Of a DNA stretch of 64,000 nt, positions 40,701 through 49,350 are shown piece by piece. A program made the translations under genes and the position numbers. The notes under the pieces were generated by a model. It had not been told where the DNA came from and did not search any database. It worked only from the letters and a program-made list of their open reading frames with translations. Numbering within the stretch: position 1 is the stretch's first letter; each line of letters opens with the position of its first letter. Origin of the DNA: Ascaris suum (lineage: Eukaryota > Nematoda > Chromadorea > Rhabditida > Ascarididae); NCBI GenBank assembly GCA_013433145.1, contig CM024180.1:806001-870000 (forward strand), in the 5' to 3' direction.

Positions 40701-43700
40701 ATCTTCATCTCCCACCTTTGCTCTTTCTTCTCCATCCACTTTTCTTTGTCGTCCTCATTTCCGCTGCTCTCCCCCTTCTCATATTAATATTTCATTTGTT
40801 GCTGTTATTTGCGTTCGGATTCCTATTGCCGAGCAGTTACTTTTCTGGATAATGTTAAATGGGATTCTTTAGGTAACCGAATTGATTTATATTCACTGTA
40901 AGTGTATGATCGTCGATGACAAATATACTATCATCGGATCGGCGAATATAAATCGATCGCTCGCAATGCGGCAATCGCGATTCTGAGGTGGAGTTGAGCT
41001 TATCGTCTCTTTTCTTGTTGCTGTTATCTATGCCTTGGCAGATGTAAGACTACCCTTCACTCCCCTTTTCTCGCTACACTTGACGAAATTCGATGCAAGG
41101 GCTGTTGGAATCTGGAAATGTGGGTAGAAATTGGTGGTTTGGGTGTGGGGGAAGGGGAGGAATGGAATTAACATGTGATTGAAGTGCATTCCTCCGAGTG
41201 TACATTCATTGAATATTTTCTTAATTAGGATCACTTCTATGAGTGTTTAATCAATAAGGTAATGTGAAGCTGAGGATTCGTATGAGCGGTGGGATCTACA
41301 TGCTTCAGGTGGCGCGACAGTGGTGTGATGTTAAATGTTTTTACGTGTATACCTTTTTTATAATTAATGTACGCTTCGAAAAGTGCATGGGAAATAGTGG
41401 TGTTTAGGTTCAGTATCTGTTAAATGAGATTGCTGAAGCTTTATGATTCTGACAGCAACTGTAAATAAATCTTTTCGATATTCGATAGACGTTTTATTGA
41501 TGTAAGTATGTTTTAGCTGAGGTGTCCTACGTAAAACCCTATAAAATACGCTAAATGTGCTTTGCAGTTTTTAAGATTGGCGTAACAAAAAAACCAACTA
41601 GATAAAATGCTGTAAAAACAGTCAGGAAAGAGAGGAGATGAGTTGGAAATCTGGAGATAATCTCTTGATCGATTATCTGGGTGTGGTAGTTAGAACACTT
41701 TTAACGACTATTTGAAATATATCCTTGATATGGCAATAGTTTCGGCGCTTCTAAGTTCATATAATGTGAATGCGAGATATTGATGATCGTATTTAGTTGT
41801 ACTTTGATGTTATTTTCTAGTTTGTAGGTTAAAATTTAAGGTTTGTATCGTCGTGAAAGATACTGAATTTGTCGCATCGAAAATGAATGGACGACCATAT
41901 CAAGCGGGCAAATTTGCGCTAAGTCTTCGCAGACATCTTATGGAGGTTGCGATTCTTGTTTTTTATTTATTTTTTCTTAGTTAATGGCTACAAAAGATGC
42001 TGATGTTTTGAAATATTTTGCCGTATTTAATTTCTTTCCATCTTCGATCTTATGTTTTTGAATTGTTTGAAAATTAATAAACAATGTGCGTGATGACCAC
42101 GGAGATTCCACTCCTGCCTCTTTTTAAGTAAGCGAAGGTGACGTGAGGTGTATTTGCTAGGTGAAAAGTTTGCGCAAAAAAGCCGTCAAGAATACAGCAC
42201 AGCACTTCTAAAGTCGTCTTTCTGGGGATGAATAAAATAATTTCGAGACGTTAGTTTTTGAGCAAGCTAAAGCTGCAAGCACCGGTGATAGGTATTTCCC
42301 GAATTCGAGGGAGGGGATTGTGGAGGGGAAAAAGTAAATATCTCGATTGCGTTGCAAACGATTGCAAAAACCCCTCAATAACGGTAGCATATGAGTCTCA
42401 GGTTTAGACATTTTATAATCGCTTCATGGCATTTTATTCAGATATTTTGAGAGGTTTCTTTCATTTTAAAAAAATACAAATAATCGATGTGAGAGTGAGT
42501 CGTCGAATATTAACGCCATTTAGGTTGTTATCTGATGGTAGGTGAATTGATAAGCTGTCTTTTTTTTTATTTACTAATTTCCTCCTCCCCCCCCCCCCCC
42601 CACCGTTTTTCCCTTCGGTCGTTTCCCCACCTCTTCTCTTTGTCGCCTGTTTTTTATTACATTCGCCTTATCCTTACTTTCATCGATTGCATCCGAGTCC
42701 TCCCCCCCCCCCTCCCTTTTTTGATATTCACTGCCCTCTAAACCTCTCCTCTATCATATTTTTAGTGCTAACAGCATCGCATTAATTCATGGAGAGTGTA
42801 CTGAAATCGTATGCTTATTGCCTAGTTGAAAGACAGAGATAATACCGGAAGGGTGTCCTATATCCCTATATTAAACGCTTTTATCTATCTTGGTGGTTGC
42901 TATTTCTGTCCTTTGTAGAGACAAATGTTTACAGAAATTGGATGGAACGAAACGCTGAGAATAAAGCTTAGAGCAGATTAAAAAACTCGTGGAATTGTCG
43001 AGAAATTAGGAGCAGAAAGTGGGTGGAGGATGAACGATGAAGGGTTTCTGGGGAAGTCCATACCACAAGCTGTCTTATAAGGTTCTATTGAAGCAGTTTA
43101 AAATACGACAGCCGCATATTCGATGATTTCAGGTGCACCAATTATATAAAAATAAATTAAGCTGCAGCAATTATAAAAAGATATCAACGGTATGAATATT
43201 AGCGGCTATGTATTTAAAAAATTGAATTGCGAGTTTGAAGTACACCTGGTGCATATTAAAGTAAAGAATGTTGAGTATTGGAGGAAATAAGCTTCAGGAA
43301 CATCTTGGTATGCTACCAGAGCAAGCAGCTCGGTTGGGAGACGACCTGCTCCCAATATCGATCTCGATGATCCAGTTATCGATTCGTTCTTCTTTGATAC
43401 GTGGGGTGCAATCGCGAAGAAAAATACTCAAATTTATGAAGAAGTTGGTGGTTATATTTTTATTCATAGCTTGTTGATAGGGTGGCCTCAAATTTTTGCT
43501 AATCTCAGAATGTCAGCAATTCGTCCAGTTGTTGGAGTAGTGTCGGATCGTTTTATGAAGACACTGCAGATTTACTTATAAGAATTTACTACTTTTTCCT
43601 TGTTTAAGTGAGTAGATAATTAAATATCAACTAAATAATTAAATAAAGTAATTAAATAAGTTTGTTTAAATAACTGGCAAATGATTGGCACTTGCTCTTC

Positions 43701-44307
43701 CCAATTTTTGGTATATTTTTTAAAGAGATTGAAGAATTTTTCTGAATTTCATACTGACACAAAAATTGAGCTTCCTCTTTTTTTTTGCTTTAGTAGTTTT
43801 CGAGAAGCCGCCTAAGCTTTTTGTATTTCTTTTGTGTCTTTTCTGATCGTGATGTTCTGGCTAACATCGATGATATTATACGTTGACAGTGGGCATTGCC
43901 TACATGGAAATATTCCATTTGCGATTATTTACTAAAGTCTCAGCCGTATAATGAATCGATGGAGCAATTATTGGCTCCACTTTCAGCGATGTGTTTCACA
44001 AAACGCTACGAAATTAGCATCGATCCAAAATTGAGTATATCGTTTTTCATATAGTTATTCATTTACATTGTTGTTTTAAAGGTTTTTCGCGTATATCCGA
44101 CCGATATGGTTGAAAGTTTCGACGAGCTGAAGGCATGGCAATCGCAAATGCCGATGAGCGAATATAGCCCTCAGCTGGCCGAAGAGCAGTTACGACAGCT
44201 GACTGGCTCGTTGGTCGAGTTCCCACTCAACTTTCCTACTGAAAGCCAATCTGGCTCCAGGGCTTGCCTCCAAGGAGGGTCTTGTACCAACTTCTGTTTT
44301 CACATAA
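17174..44307 (+). CDS. PLD1: Phospholipase D, PLD1/2 type (PX-PH-HKD), 23 mapped exons
   Basis: Phospholipase D hydrolyses phosphatidylcholine to phosphatidic acid and choline at cell membranes; animal enzymes are phosphoinositide-, Arf/Rho- and PKC-regulated. Exons: 17174-17321, 18790-18918, 23079-23218, 24869-24957, 26864-26941, 27003-27170, 27562-27699, 29157-29309, 30208-30362, 31840-31958, 32410-32638, 33326-33636, 34917-35086, 36184-36370, 37027-37160, 37550-37671, 38292-38465, 39140-39278, 40382-40613, 40873-40987, 41841-41945, 43298-43443, 44082-44307. They encode in order a PX domain, PH domain, first HKD half, variable loop, second HKD half and the conserved C-terminus, about 1,150 residues, as in animal PLD1. 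The start codon is not placed. One join (35086 to 36184) does not agree in phase. Several exons contain one-base frame breaks. Introns reach 4.2 kb. Confidence 0.93.
18574..18645 (-). other. tRNA-like (Pol III) remnant, minus strand, in a PLD intron
   Basis: On the minus strand an A-box-like TTAGTGTTATTGATTAAACC is followed by a B box, AGGTTCGCATCC (+ strand 18578-18589). Arms do not fold into a cloverleaf. Resembles the two other tRNA-like segments in this window only in box architecture. Confidence 0.4.
18790..18918 (+). CDS. PLD1: PLD exon: PX domain core
   Basis: It begins [20 protein letters not shown], the PLD PX signature (YTIELTHGEFKWQVKRK in vertebrates), and ends with an Arg-rich [11 protein letters not shown], compatible with phosphoinositide binding. 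Phase 2 on both sides fits its neighbours. Confidence 0.9.
19863..19877. repeat. Poly-G run, 15 bases (PLD intron)
   Basis: Preceded by GGAGGGGGAT and followed by AGG. Confidence 0.95.
22082..22243 (+). other. Cluster of three hairpins in a PLD intron, possible structured RNA
   Basis: Hairpin 1 at 22082-22101: TGACCT/AGGTCA with a four-base loop, extendable by a G-U and a G-C pair. Hairpin 2 at 22104-22155: ACGAGAG/CTCTCGT and ACCTTCT/AGAAGGT stack on a continuous 3' arm, with a 21-base bulge on the 5' side. Hairpin 3 at 22221-22243: ACAGGTC/GACCTGT. A TTTTT run follows hairpin 2 at 22193. Hairpin 1 is also an everted repeat of nuclear-receptor half-sites (AGGTCA, spacer 4). No coding exon overlaps. 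Confidence 0.4.
23079..23218 (+). CDS. PLD1: PLD exon: Ser/Arg-rich insert in the PX domain
   Basis: After a weak attgatag acceptor, 46 open codons read [20 protein letters not shown], then [19 protein letters not shown] and PEETQ before gtgagt. Family similarity is low; the PX domain of PLD often carries a flexible loop here. Phases (1 base in, 1 base out) match the flanking exons exactly, which is the main support. Confidence 0.65.
24036..24110 (+). other. tRNA-like (Pol III) remnant in a PLD intron
   Basis: TGGCGTAGTGGTTAAG at about 24042 is a good A box, and a weaker B-box-like GCGCAAATCC follows. TTGCAT near the 5' end can pair with ATGCAA at the 3' end, like an acceptor stem. No proper T arm, so probably a SINE head or tRNA pseudogene. 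Confidence 0.4.
24869..24957 (+). CDS. PLD1: PLD exon: PX domain, basic then Pro-containing segment
   Basis: An aaattcag acceptor leads to [20 protein letters not shown] and SVGDPNERR, aligning with the RRHTFRRQ...MPSLPRSSE part of vertebrate PLD PX domains. It ends in phase 0 before gttcgt. Confidence 0.75.
26864..26941 (+). CDS. PLD1: PLD exon: last PX helices (probable)
   Basis: 26 codons in phase 0 on both sides read [20 protein letters not shown] and VQFILQ. The spacing of hydrophobic residues fits the QLEDYLTKILKMP helix preceding EFLEIS in vertebrate PLD, but identity is weak. The 61-base intron to the next exon is short. Small exon, so moderate confidence. Confidence 0.6.
27003..27170 (+). 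CDS. PLD1: PLD exon: PX end and start of PH domain
   Basis: It reads [30 protein letters not shown] and [17 protein letters not shown] plus SF(I)xxLG plus EG..KR.GG and RWSKRWL are diagnostic of PLD1/2. The Cys-containing stretch before RWSKRW corresponds to the palmitoylated CC site of vertebrate PLD (here C-x-QFC); whether it is acylated is inference. Confidence 0.92.
27562..27699 (+). CDS. PLD1: PLD exon: PH domain middle, two frame breaks
   Basis: Three successive frames match the PH domain: [18 protein letters not shown] (from the previous exon's Lys), [19 protein letters not shown], and GLTISNQ. Each hand-over needs one added base (about 27610-27615, and in GGG at 27673-27675). With both corrected the exon has the expected phase 0 to 2. 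The minus strand is open here too, but only as a shadow. Confidence 0.8.
28025..28043. repeat. GA microsatellite
   Basis: Nineteen bases of (GA)n in a PLD intron. Confidence 0.95.
29157..29309 (+). CDS. PLD1: PLD exon: PH domain C-terminal helix
   Basis: It reads [40 protein letters not shown] and RRTQSVQW, aligning with LILKCNS...W..AIEEF...HRFGSYA...AKW of vertebrate PLD1. Acceptor could be 29156 or 29159. It ends in two bases of the Trp codon before gttggc. Confidence 0.88.
30208..30362 (+). CDS. PLD1: PLD exon: start of catalytic domain (DWWLS motif), two frame breaks
   Basis: [20 protein letters not shown] and EIFI are followed in the next frame by [14 protein letters not shown], then in a third by [13 protein letters not shown]. 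All three match the vertebrate [29 protein letters not shown] order. One base is missing at 30280/30281 and one at 30324/30325. The acceptor is an unusual gattgag. Confidence 0.88.
31840..31958 (+). CDS. PLD1: PLD exon: catalytic domain before first HKD
   Basis: [20 protein letters not shown] and [19 protein letters not shown] form an uninterrupted match to [32 protein letters not shown] in vertebrate PLD1. It ends in two bases before gtattt. Confidence 0.94.
32410..32638 (+). CDS. PLD1: PLD exon: first HKD catalytic motif
   Basis: [20 protein letters not shown] then [20 protein letters not shown] and [21 protein letters not shown]-x-K-x4-D is intact (HEKLVIID), with the downstream GG and YGRWDD conserved. 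The His is the nucleophile in this family. This exon has no frame break. The acceptor is tatttgag; it adds GGTVK before VMRHPDH. Confidence 0.96.
33326..33636 (+). CDS. PLD1: PLD exon: variable loop, two frame breaks
   Basis: From a ttattacag acceptor, [20 protein letters not shown] is followed, after a missing base at 33411/33412, by [20 protein letters not shown], and after another near 33547 by [20 protein letters not shown]. Serine-, threonine- and charge-rich, like the poorly conserved loop of PLD1 between the HKD halves. With both corrections the exon ends in phase 1, fitting the next acceptor. Confidence 0.7.
34917..35086 (+). CDS. PLD1: PLD exon: variable loop
   Basis: After a ttttaag acceptor, [20 protein letters not shown] then [20 protein letters not shown] and HDALNKYK. 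Open without a break. The end is uncertain: gttggt at 35087 leaves phase 0, which does not fit the next exon, whereas gtaagg at 35142 leaves phase 1, which does but adds an unlikely hydrophobic stretch. Confidence 0.7.
35540..35553. repeat. Poly-C run, 14 bases (PLD intron)
   Basis: Preceded by TCCTCCTTCCT and followed by ACCCCCCACCCC; quadruplex/i-motif-competent. Confidence 0.95.
35540..36010 (+). other. GC-richer open segment inside a PLD intron
   Basis: Just after a 14-base C run the composition becomes balanced. One frame reads [20 protein letters not shown] and on to a stop near 35768. After a tatgcag acceptor at about 35796, another frame reads [20 protein letters not shown] and stays open to 35931. 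Neither matches the PLD loop nor a family I recognise. An intronic gene, a transposon fragment or a skipped exon are all possible. Confidence 0.3.
36184..36370 (+). CDS. PLD1: PLD exon: end of variable loop, basic
   Basis: Two bases then [20 protein letters not shown], a Pro/Gln stretch, and [20 protein letters not shown], ending in two bases before gtaaga. The clean frame and phase with the next exon support it. The 112-codon minus-strand frame here is a shadow. Confidence 0.8.
37027..37160 (+). CDS. PLD1: PLD exon: start of second catalytic half
   Basis: [20 protein letters not shown] then [20 protein letters not shown] and [23 protein letters not shown] matches [20 protein letters not shown] of vertebrate PLD1. 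No frame break. Confidence 0.94.
37550..37671 (+). CDS. PLD1: PLD exon: TPRMPWHD segment
   Basis: [20 protein letters not shown] then [20 protein letters not shown]. Nearly identical to vertebrate PLD1 in this region. It ends at AAG before gttgtc. A long AT microsatellite begins 45 bases downstream. Confidence 0.95.
37716..37796. repeat. AT dinucleotide microsatellite
   Basis: About 80 bases of nearly pure (AT)n with a few interruptions, immediately downstream of a PLD exon. Self-complementary and able to form a cruciform. Confidence 0.95.
38292..38465 (+). CDS. PLD1: PLD exon: LLRS..DWS-type segment
   Basis: [20 protein letters not shown] then [20 protein letters not shown] and IQQ. Matches [24 protein letters not shown]. 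58 codons, phase 0 both ends, no break. Confidence 0.93.
39140..39278 (+). CDS. PLD1: PLD exon: IENQFF segment, two frame breaks
   Basis: [13 protein letters not shown], then IENQF in another frame, then a third frame reading [20 protein letters not shown]. The order follows SRHYIYIENQFFIS...IAQRI. An extra A at 39180-39181 and two missing T in the run at 39195-39198 restore it and give the right end phase. Confidence 0.85.
40077..40089. repeat. Poly-G run, 13 bases (PLD intron)
   Basis: Preceded by GGTTGGGTGGGT and followed by AGGAGGAG. Confidence 0.95.
40255..40325 (+). other. tRNA-like (Pol III A/B box) remnant
   Basis: TGGTTAGTGGATA at 40270 resembles an A box, and AGTTCGAGTCC at 40311-40321 a B box, at tRNA-like spacing. 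No cloverleaf acceptor or T stem forms, so it is a degenerate tRNA or SINE head rather than a functional tRNA. Confidence 0.4.
40382..40613 (+). CDS. PLD1: PLD exon: [10 protein letters not shown] segment, two frame breaks
   Basis: ENEVFRF, then [20 protein letters not shown] and [18 protein letters not shown], then [20 protein letters not shown] and [11 protein letters not shown]. This follows [12 protein letters not shown]...RGENS..GQLK...CGLRT of vertebrate PLD1. One T is missing at 40401-40403 and one A is extra at 40520. Confidence 0.9.
40873..40987 (+). CDS. PLD1: PLD exon: second HKD catalytic motif
   Basis: [20 protein letters not shown] then [12 protein letters not shown], and in another frame GNRDSE. 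H-x-K-x4-D is intact (HCKCMIVD) and GSANIN is conserved. Exon length is one base over a multiple of three, and the change of frame lies near 40965-40972. The conserved Asp of NINDRS is not read, so bases may be missing there as well. Confidence 0.93.
41841..41945 (+). CDS. PLD1: PLD exon: after second HKD
   Basis: [20 protein letters not shown] then [15 protein letters not shown]. Matches [30 protein letters not shown]. Phase 0, no break. The acceptor is aatttaag. Confidence 0.93.
42587..42712. repeat. Two poly-C runs (15 and 11 bases) in one pyrimidine-rich stretch
   Basis: Runs at 42587-42601 and 42702-42712 inside a PLD intron, joined by T/C-rich sequence. Confidence 0.95.
43298..43443 (+). 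CDS. PLD1: PLD exon: DDP..D.F segment, one frame break
   Basis: [10 protein letters not shown], then in the next frame [20 protein letters not shown] and [10 protein letters not shown], following the [25 protein letters not shown] order of vertebrate PLD1. Length is 3n+2, consistent with one base missing near 43325-43335. Confidence 0.9.
43890..44034 (+). other. Possible extra (cassette) exon between the last two PLD exons
   Basis: A cgttgacag acceptor leads to [20 protein letters not shown] then [20 protein letters not shown], open to a gtatat donor. Vertebrate PLD has no such segment: IYDK and VFRCLP are contiguous. The end phase (1) does not fit the last exon unless one base is extra. Confidence 0.3.
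44082..44307 (+). CDS. PLD1: PLD last exon, conserved C-terminus, one frame break
   Basis: [20 protein letters not shown], then LVEFPLNF, then in the next frame [20 protein letters not shown] and VFT followed by TAA at 44305. The ending matches the ...GTKEA.VP...WT terminus of animal PLD1/2, which is needed for activity in the family. One extra C lies at 44235/44236. In the uncorrected frame the stop is about 15 bases later. Confidence 0.93.
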
Positions 44308-44378
44308 TGCTATGCAATGGTTAATCTACTCTTATTTTGTGAGAAGAGATGAGAGGTGAGAGGCTGTTATCTGAGGAA

Positions 44379-44453
44379 TTATGCCCTGAAGATTGAACTT
44401 CACTACGGGTCACTCTTATGCCTTGGAGATTGAATTTGACCACAGGTCACTTC
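44379..44453 (+). repeat. Two tandem copies of a 37-base unit just after the PLD stop
   Basis: TTATGCCCTGAAGATTGAAC... begins at 44379 and a diverged copy at 44416, each ending GGTCAC. If the 3'UTR extends to the AATAAA at 44627-44632, both copies lie within it. Confidence 0.7.
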
Positions 44454-44626
44454 CTAGAAGATAGATTGCGCATTTATCAATGGTGCTGTACACGTTCGTA
44501 GCTGCAAAATGTTTTATTATTGATCGATTTTATCGTCTGAATGTAAAAAAAGAACCGATTGTTTTAGGAATTAAATTAGGATGGAGAGGCGGACACCAAG
44601 TTCCCCCCTTTCATTGAGTTGAAATG

Positions 44627-44632
44627 AATAAA
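44627..44632 (+). terminator. AATAAA, candidate PLD polyadenylation signal
   Basis: A canonical hexamer on the gene strand 320 bases after the PLD stop codon. Such hexamers are frequent by chance in AT-rich DNA. Confidence 0.35.
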
Positions 44633-45567
44633 CGAATTAACAGAGTTGTTTATTTAGTGCTATTTGAAGGCGACAAATGCTTCATTTTATGCAAACCTGC
44701 CCGAACTGATAGTGTAATGTAATTTGTCTATTTTTGATGGTTTATTTGTTTACCAAACAAAACTTTTTTTCCGTGTGCTGTTGACCGGTCGTCATGCCAC
44801 TATTATATGCATATTTCATGTGGTAATTTTGTAACGATGTTTTCCAACGAAAAATGCTCTTTTTTTGAACCTCAACTAAAGCGCTTTTAATTGTGCTTTT
44901 TAAAATTTATTTCTTCCTTATTATCTGTTTTGAGTATTCTTTGCTTTTCGCTTCGAAAAATATCTTTGAAAATCAGTTATTATGACTTAGTCGTTATTCA
45001 ATATTATTTGAAATTTTTTTCAATCTTATTGAGTTTTTTTGAAACTTTTTTTTAGAGATTATTTCGACGATTTTCATTCATTATTCATATTTAATTGATT
45101 CCATATTCGATGGAATTTAGAAAAAGAAATACCATTTTAAGTTTTCGAGTTTATCAATTTTAAGTTTTATTTTTCTTAGTCTGTACTTTTTTGATAAATC
45201 ACTAGATTTTCCCTAATTTTACTGTTTACAAAATTCCTTCTATAATAGTTAGAATTTTACTGGCTTTCATATCAAAAAAGAGCATTGTAATAGGTATAGG
45301 TTACAATAGGTGGAGTTTTTGTTTGAACTAATCGAATGGATCAGATACAAACACTCTAAGGGATCAAATATAAATGTCTTGATTTCGTTAATATGTAAAT
45401 AGGTTATAAAGGAATACCGTATGTTAGTGTAGGTTCGCTTATTGTAATTCGTTATTGTAGTTCTCTTATCGAATAATGCTTTACTCTCGTTGATTTGTTT
45501 CCCATTTATTTCCCGTCAGTTTCAATTTGTGATAGTTGTTTATCGTTGTTGGCCAAATTTAATTGTT

Positions 45568-45569
<2 letters not shown>

Positions 45570-45599
<30 letters not shown>
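45570..45599. repeat. Poly-T run, 30 bases
   Basis: Uninterrupted T on the + strand in intergenic DNA; could be the A tail of a minus-strand retroposon, though no body was recognised next to it. Confidence 0.95.
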
Positions 45600-45602
<3 letters not shown>

Positions 45603-48600
45603 TACGCTTTTCATCATTTACATATTATTTTCTTTATTTTCTGTTGATTTATTCAAATTTTTTGTAGAAATTCATAAATATGATGATGGATATAATAGCG
45701 TATTGGAATTCCGTTTATATGCAAAAAGAATTTGAAAATATTTTATTATTATTCGTTTGTTTTTTTTTTAAAGATAATTTCTATAATGCTTCATTTGTAT
45801 TTTTATTAATTTATTCATCTAAGATTTTATTTTAATTTTCTTTTTTATTATTTTTTGATTCTAAATAAAAATTTGTCGATTATAATTACTAATGATACAC
45901 TTAAATGAATCGGTAAAGAAAGTAAGTAATAATATTAAATCATAACGTAGTCAAAAATGATAGACGATAAATAAATGAGATTAATTTCTCATACAATTAT
46001 TTATGAATTGAAGTGTTCTTGATGGGAATTTTTCTTTTCTTTGAATCGACTTAATTGTTTCCGTTTTATTTTTGGTATCGGTCGTATTCATACTCAGAAC
46101 TATATGAACGTTAAATGTTCGATATTCATAAGAGATTGATTGATTGTTTGTTTTTTTCGAATTGTGTCATATAATGGTGGATAAGATATCGAAGAAAAAT
46201 AAATCCATTCAAGTGTATAATCTGTTGCTGAAAAGTTATACAAACGCATTGTGACATCCAATATGTCAATATTCATCTAAGCTTAAAAAATTTACCTTCG
46301 GTTTTTGGAAACTTAATTATTATTACCTTTAATTATTTAAAACTTAATTGGAGCCTTAATCACATTACTAGCCTCAAATCATACCTTCAAAGTTCATACT
46401 GGGATCATAAAGGGTCACTAGGGTTGTTCACTGTTAGGCTACCTTACTGCAGTAGTATAGTACATGCACATTGGGCGTTTCTTCGATAGGGATACAATAA
46501 TCGCCGAATACATTTTATCCAGAATATATGACACAATCATTTATTAATTAGTTATGATGGTGGCTTCATTTTTGCTTGTGATATATTCGTGTGGCATTTT
46601 TATTGGACGCTTTGTCGAATTTTCCGATGATTTCGCGTTTTATTTATTTTTCTTTTCTTTTATTTCGCTCTTTTTTTTGATAATATTTATGATACGTTTC
46701 AATAAAAATATAATTATTTTGAAATTGTTGAAAAATTATAAAAAATTTCTCAAAATCGGAAATCGGCTTATTTTGTAATTTATATCGATTAAGAGAAAGT
46801 ATGTTTTCTTCTATTTACTCGAGAGTTTGTTGGTTCTTATTTCAGGTTATACTGAATTTATTCTGCTATTTTTTTGGTACTTTCAATGATTAATCAATTT
46901 AAAACAGTCAATAAACATTTTTTTTTTGTTTATAATTTACTTATTTACTTATTATTTGAGAAATTTTGCATGGAATGGAATTATTTTAAATTCAATTATA
47001 GAAGAAATCACTGCAAATAAAATTGTTGCAAAAACATTTAAGTTTTTAAGTCCTTTAAAAAAAAAAAGAATTCGTTCAATATATTGATATCAAATATATA
47101 GATATGCTAAAATTGTTTTCCTCTTTTGTATTGCGACATTTCATCCGCATTTATCGCCTATCTATAGGAATTTATTAAGATCATATTATGTTGAAGTATG
47201 ACGGCGCATTTCTAATTGCTCTCTGACGAGAATTTATTTCTTTTTTCTTAGCGAATAAATATATCTATTTTTATTTGTTAGTATTTTTTTTTTTGAGGTG
47301 ACTATTAAAATAGTAATATCAATTTCATCGTTGAAATTAGAATTTAATTTCACTATAATTTCGATTTTTTTTAATTAGTGAAATTTTGCATATTTGTCAA
47401 TAATATTTGCATATTGATGATTTAACAAAAACTCTTATTGAGAATCTATGAAAAATTTTGAGTGCGAAAACTATTTGATTCTCTATTGGTGAAGAAATTT
47501 CCCCTCAAATTTTGTGATCGTCACCATAAGAGCGCTTTAAATCGTCGAATTCGATTGACGCATTACTTCATGTGTGATCACCAACGGTCATTGGTCCATC
47601 AGTCTACTCGTTTTCTTGGTTGATTATCGGTGATGTTCACCTGATCGATGGTTAACTAAGCTACCAGCCAATTGAATTTGCATATTTGTTTAACCTTTTC
47701 TCACCTAGTTGTCGCGGCTATCTTATCTTTCTATCCATCTTCAGAAATCACCATTTTCGATAGGTGAATCGGTCGAAGAATAATATAATGCTTTCGCATT
47801 TTAAGTATTTCAGATGTGGATTTCCTTTTGTTTCATATTTGTAATTAAGAGGAGAGAGAAAACATAATTTCATTTGCGAATTATTTAAGGAAATTCTCAA
47901 CTTCCCCATCTTCCTCACTCCTTAGCTTTGAGCTGAAGCTACGTTGATCTCGAGCTCATCGAGAAATGATGAATTAAATTTACAAAGAGGTTGTATTAGC
48001 GTATTGTCGATAACTGAGGATCGTCTATGATTTTAAAATATATTTTATCTATAATTGCTTATAGTTTTTTTTTTAGATTTTCAAACATACCTCCTCGGAA
48101 ATTGTTGAATTTGACTATTGGTATCAGCGAGATGCAAAAAGCGCATATCGTGCCAGCCTGCGTGATGCGCTTTTCCACCGATCTAGATTTTTTTAAAGCG
48201 TTAATTTATATCAATAGTTAGTGATTATGGAATTGCGGGAAATATTGGACGATTTTCATTGAGTGATCAATAAAAGTTCATAGAAAATGTTACACTCTAT
48301 CAAAGTTTAGACTGTCGATAGCCACTGGGCTAATATATGATGTCTTACTGTCGCATTGAGAAGTTATTCGAAAGCGTACGAATATAGAAAATATAAAATT
48401 ATAATAATCGCAAATGATTGATGAAATTTTGTTGATTGTAAAGAAAAAAAGAAATGAGAGAGAGGATTACATAAATATAATGCAAATTATTTATAACATT
48501 TGCAGCAATAAAAAATGCTTCTTTTTTAAAATAGACTTAGTGATGGTCGTTGTTACCGACTCGATCAACTCGAATATATTGCGGCAAATAGGTGTCTAAA

Positions 48601-49337
48601 CGATTAACAAATCATAAAGAAAGTACAAATGTACATAATAAAGTGTTTGCATCAAGTGCAATCAATATAGGTATACTTTTTTCCAAAATCACTCATTTTT
48701 TCGTGTATATGAAGCAAATTGACCGTTTAGTTGATTGGTGGTGATAGGTTTATTAGGACGAAGGCCTTTCTTGGAAAGGGGGGTTTCAGGAAGGGGATAG
48801 GGAGTGAGAGGGGGAGTAAAATAATCCACGTTGAAGAGATTTCCGAATCTCCGGTGGAAGAACTTTGATTTCTACAAATCGATTTCAGTGCATAGTGCTT
48901 CTTATCGATGGATTTCCTCAACGCGTAACGCTGATTGCGATTCGCCGGTATTAGCCGATGAGAGATACTTCTTTTTCGTTACTAAGTAACTCGCATCTTT
49001 TTAAATGTTATCTTAAAGATCCATTTAATTCTCGTGTATTCACATGCATTTACTTGACTTCTTCATAGTGTAGTATATGATTCTGATTTCATATCGCACT
49101 CACTCTGAAACTTCTTGTAATATGGTCGTTACCTCAGGTAACGATTTGAACACCTCGAGGTCTATTACTTATGGTTATTGTTTGCAATCGATCGGACTTA
49201 GACTTAATCTGCTGCGTTAAGATGGCAGTAGATCACAAGCTTGAGTCAAACGGTTCCATCCTCTTTTCCATACGCTGCTGACGTTATCCAAGTTGCAACC
49301 ACCCATGAACTTACAAGCTACCGAAGACAAATTTTTC

Positions 49338-49350
49338 GGGGGGGGGGGGG
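49338..49350. repeat. Poly-G run, 13 bases, with GGGA repeats
   Basis: Followed by four AGGG units, a canonical quadruplex pattern. Confidence 0.95.

Noticed and set aside
46554..46778. Small hydrophobic protein of 74 codons
   Set aside because: Phe/Ile/Leu/Lys runs are what AT-rich DNA produces by chance. No conserved context.
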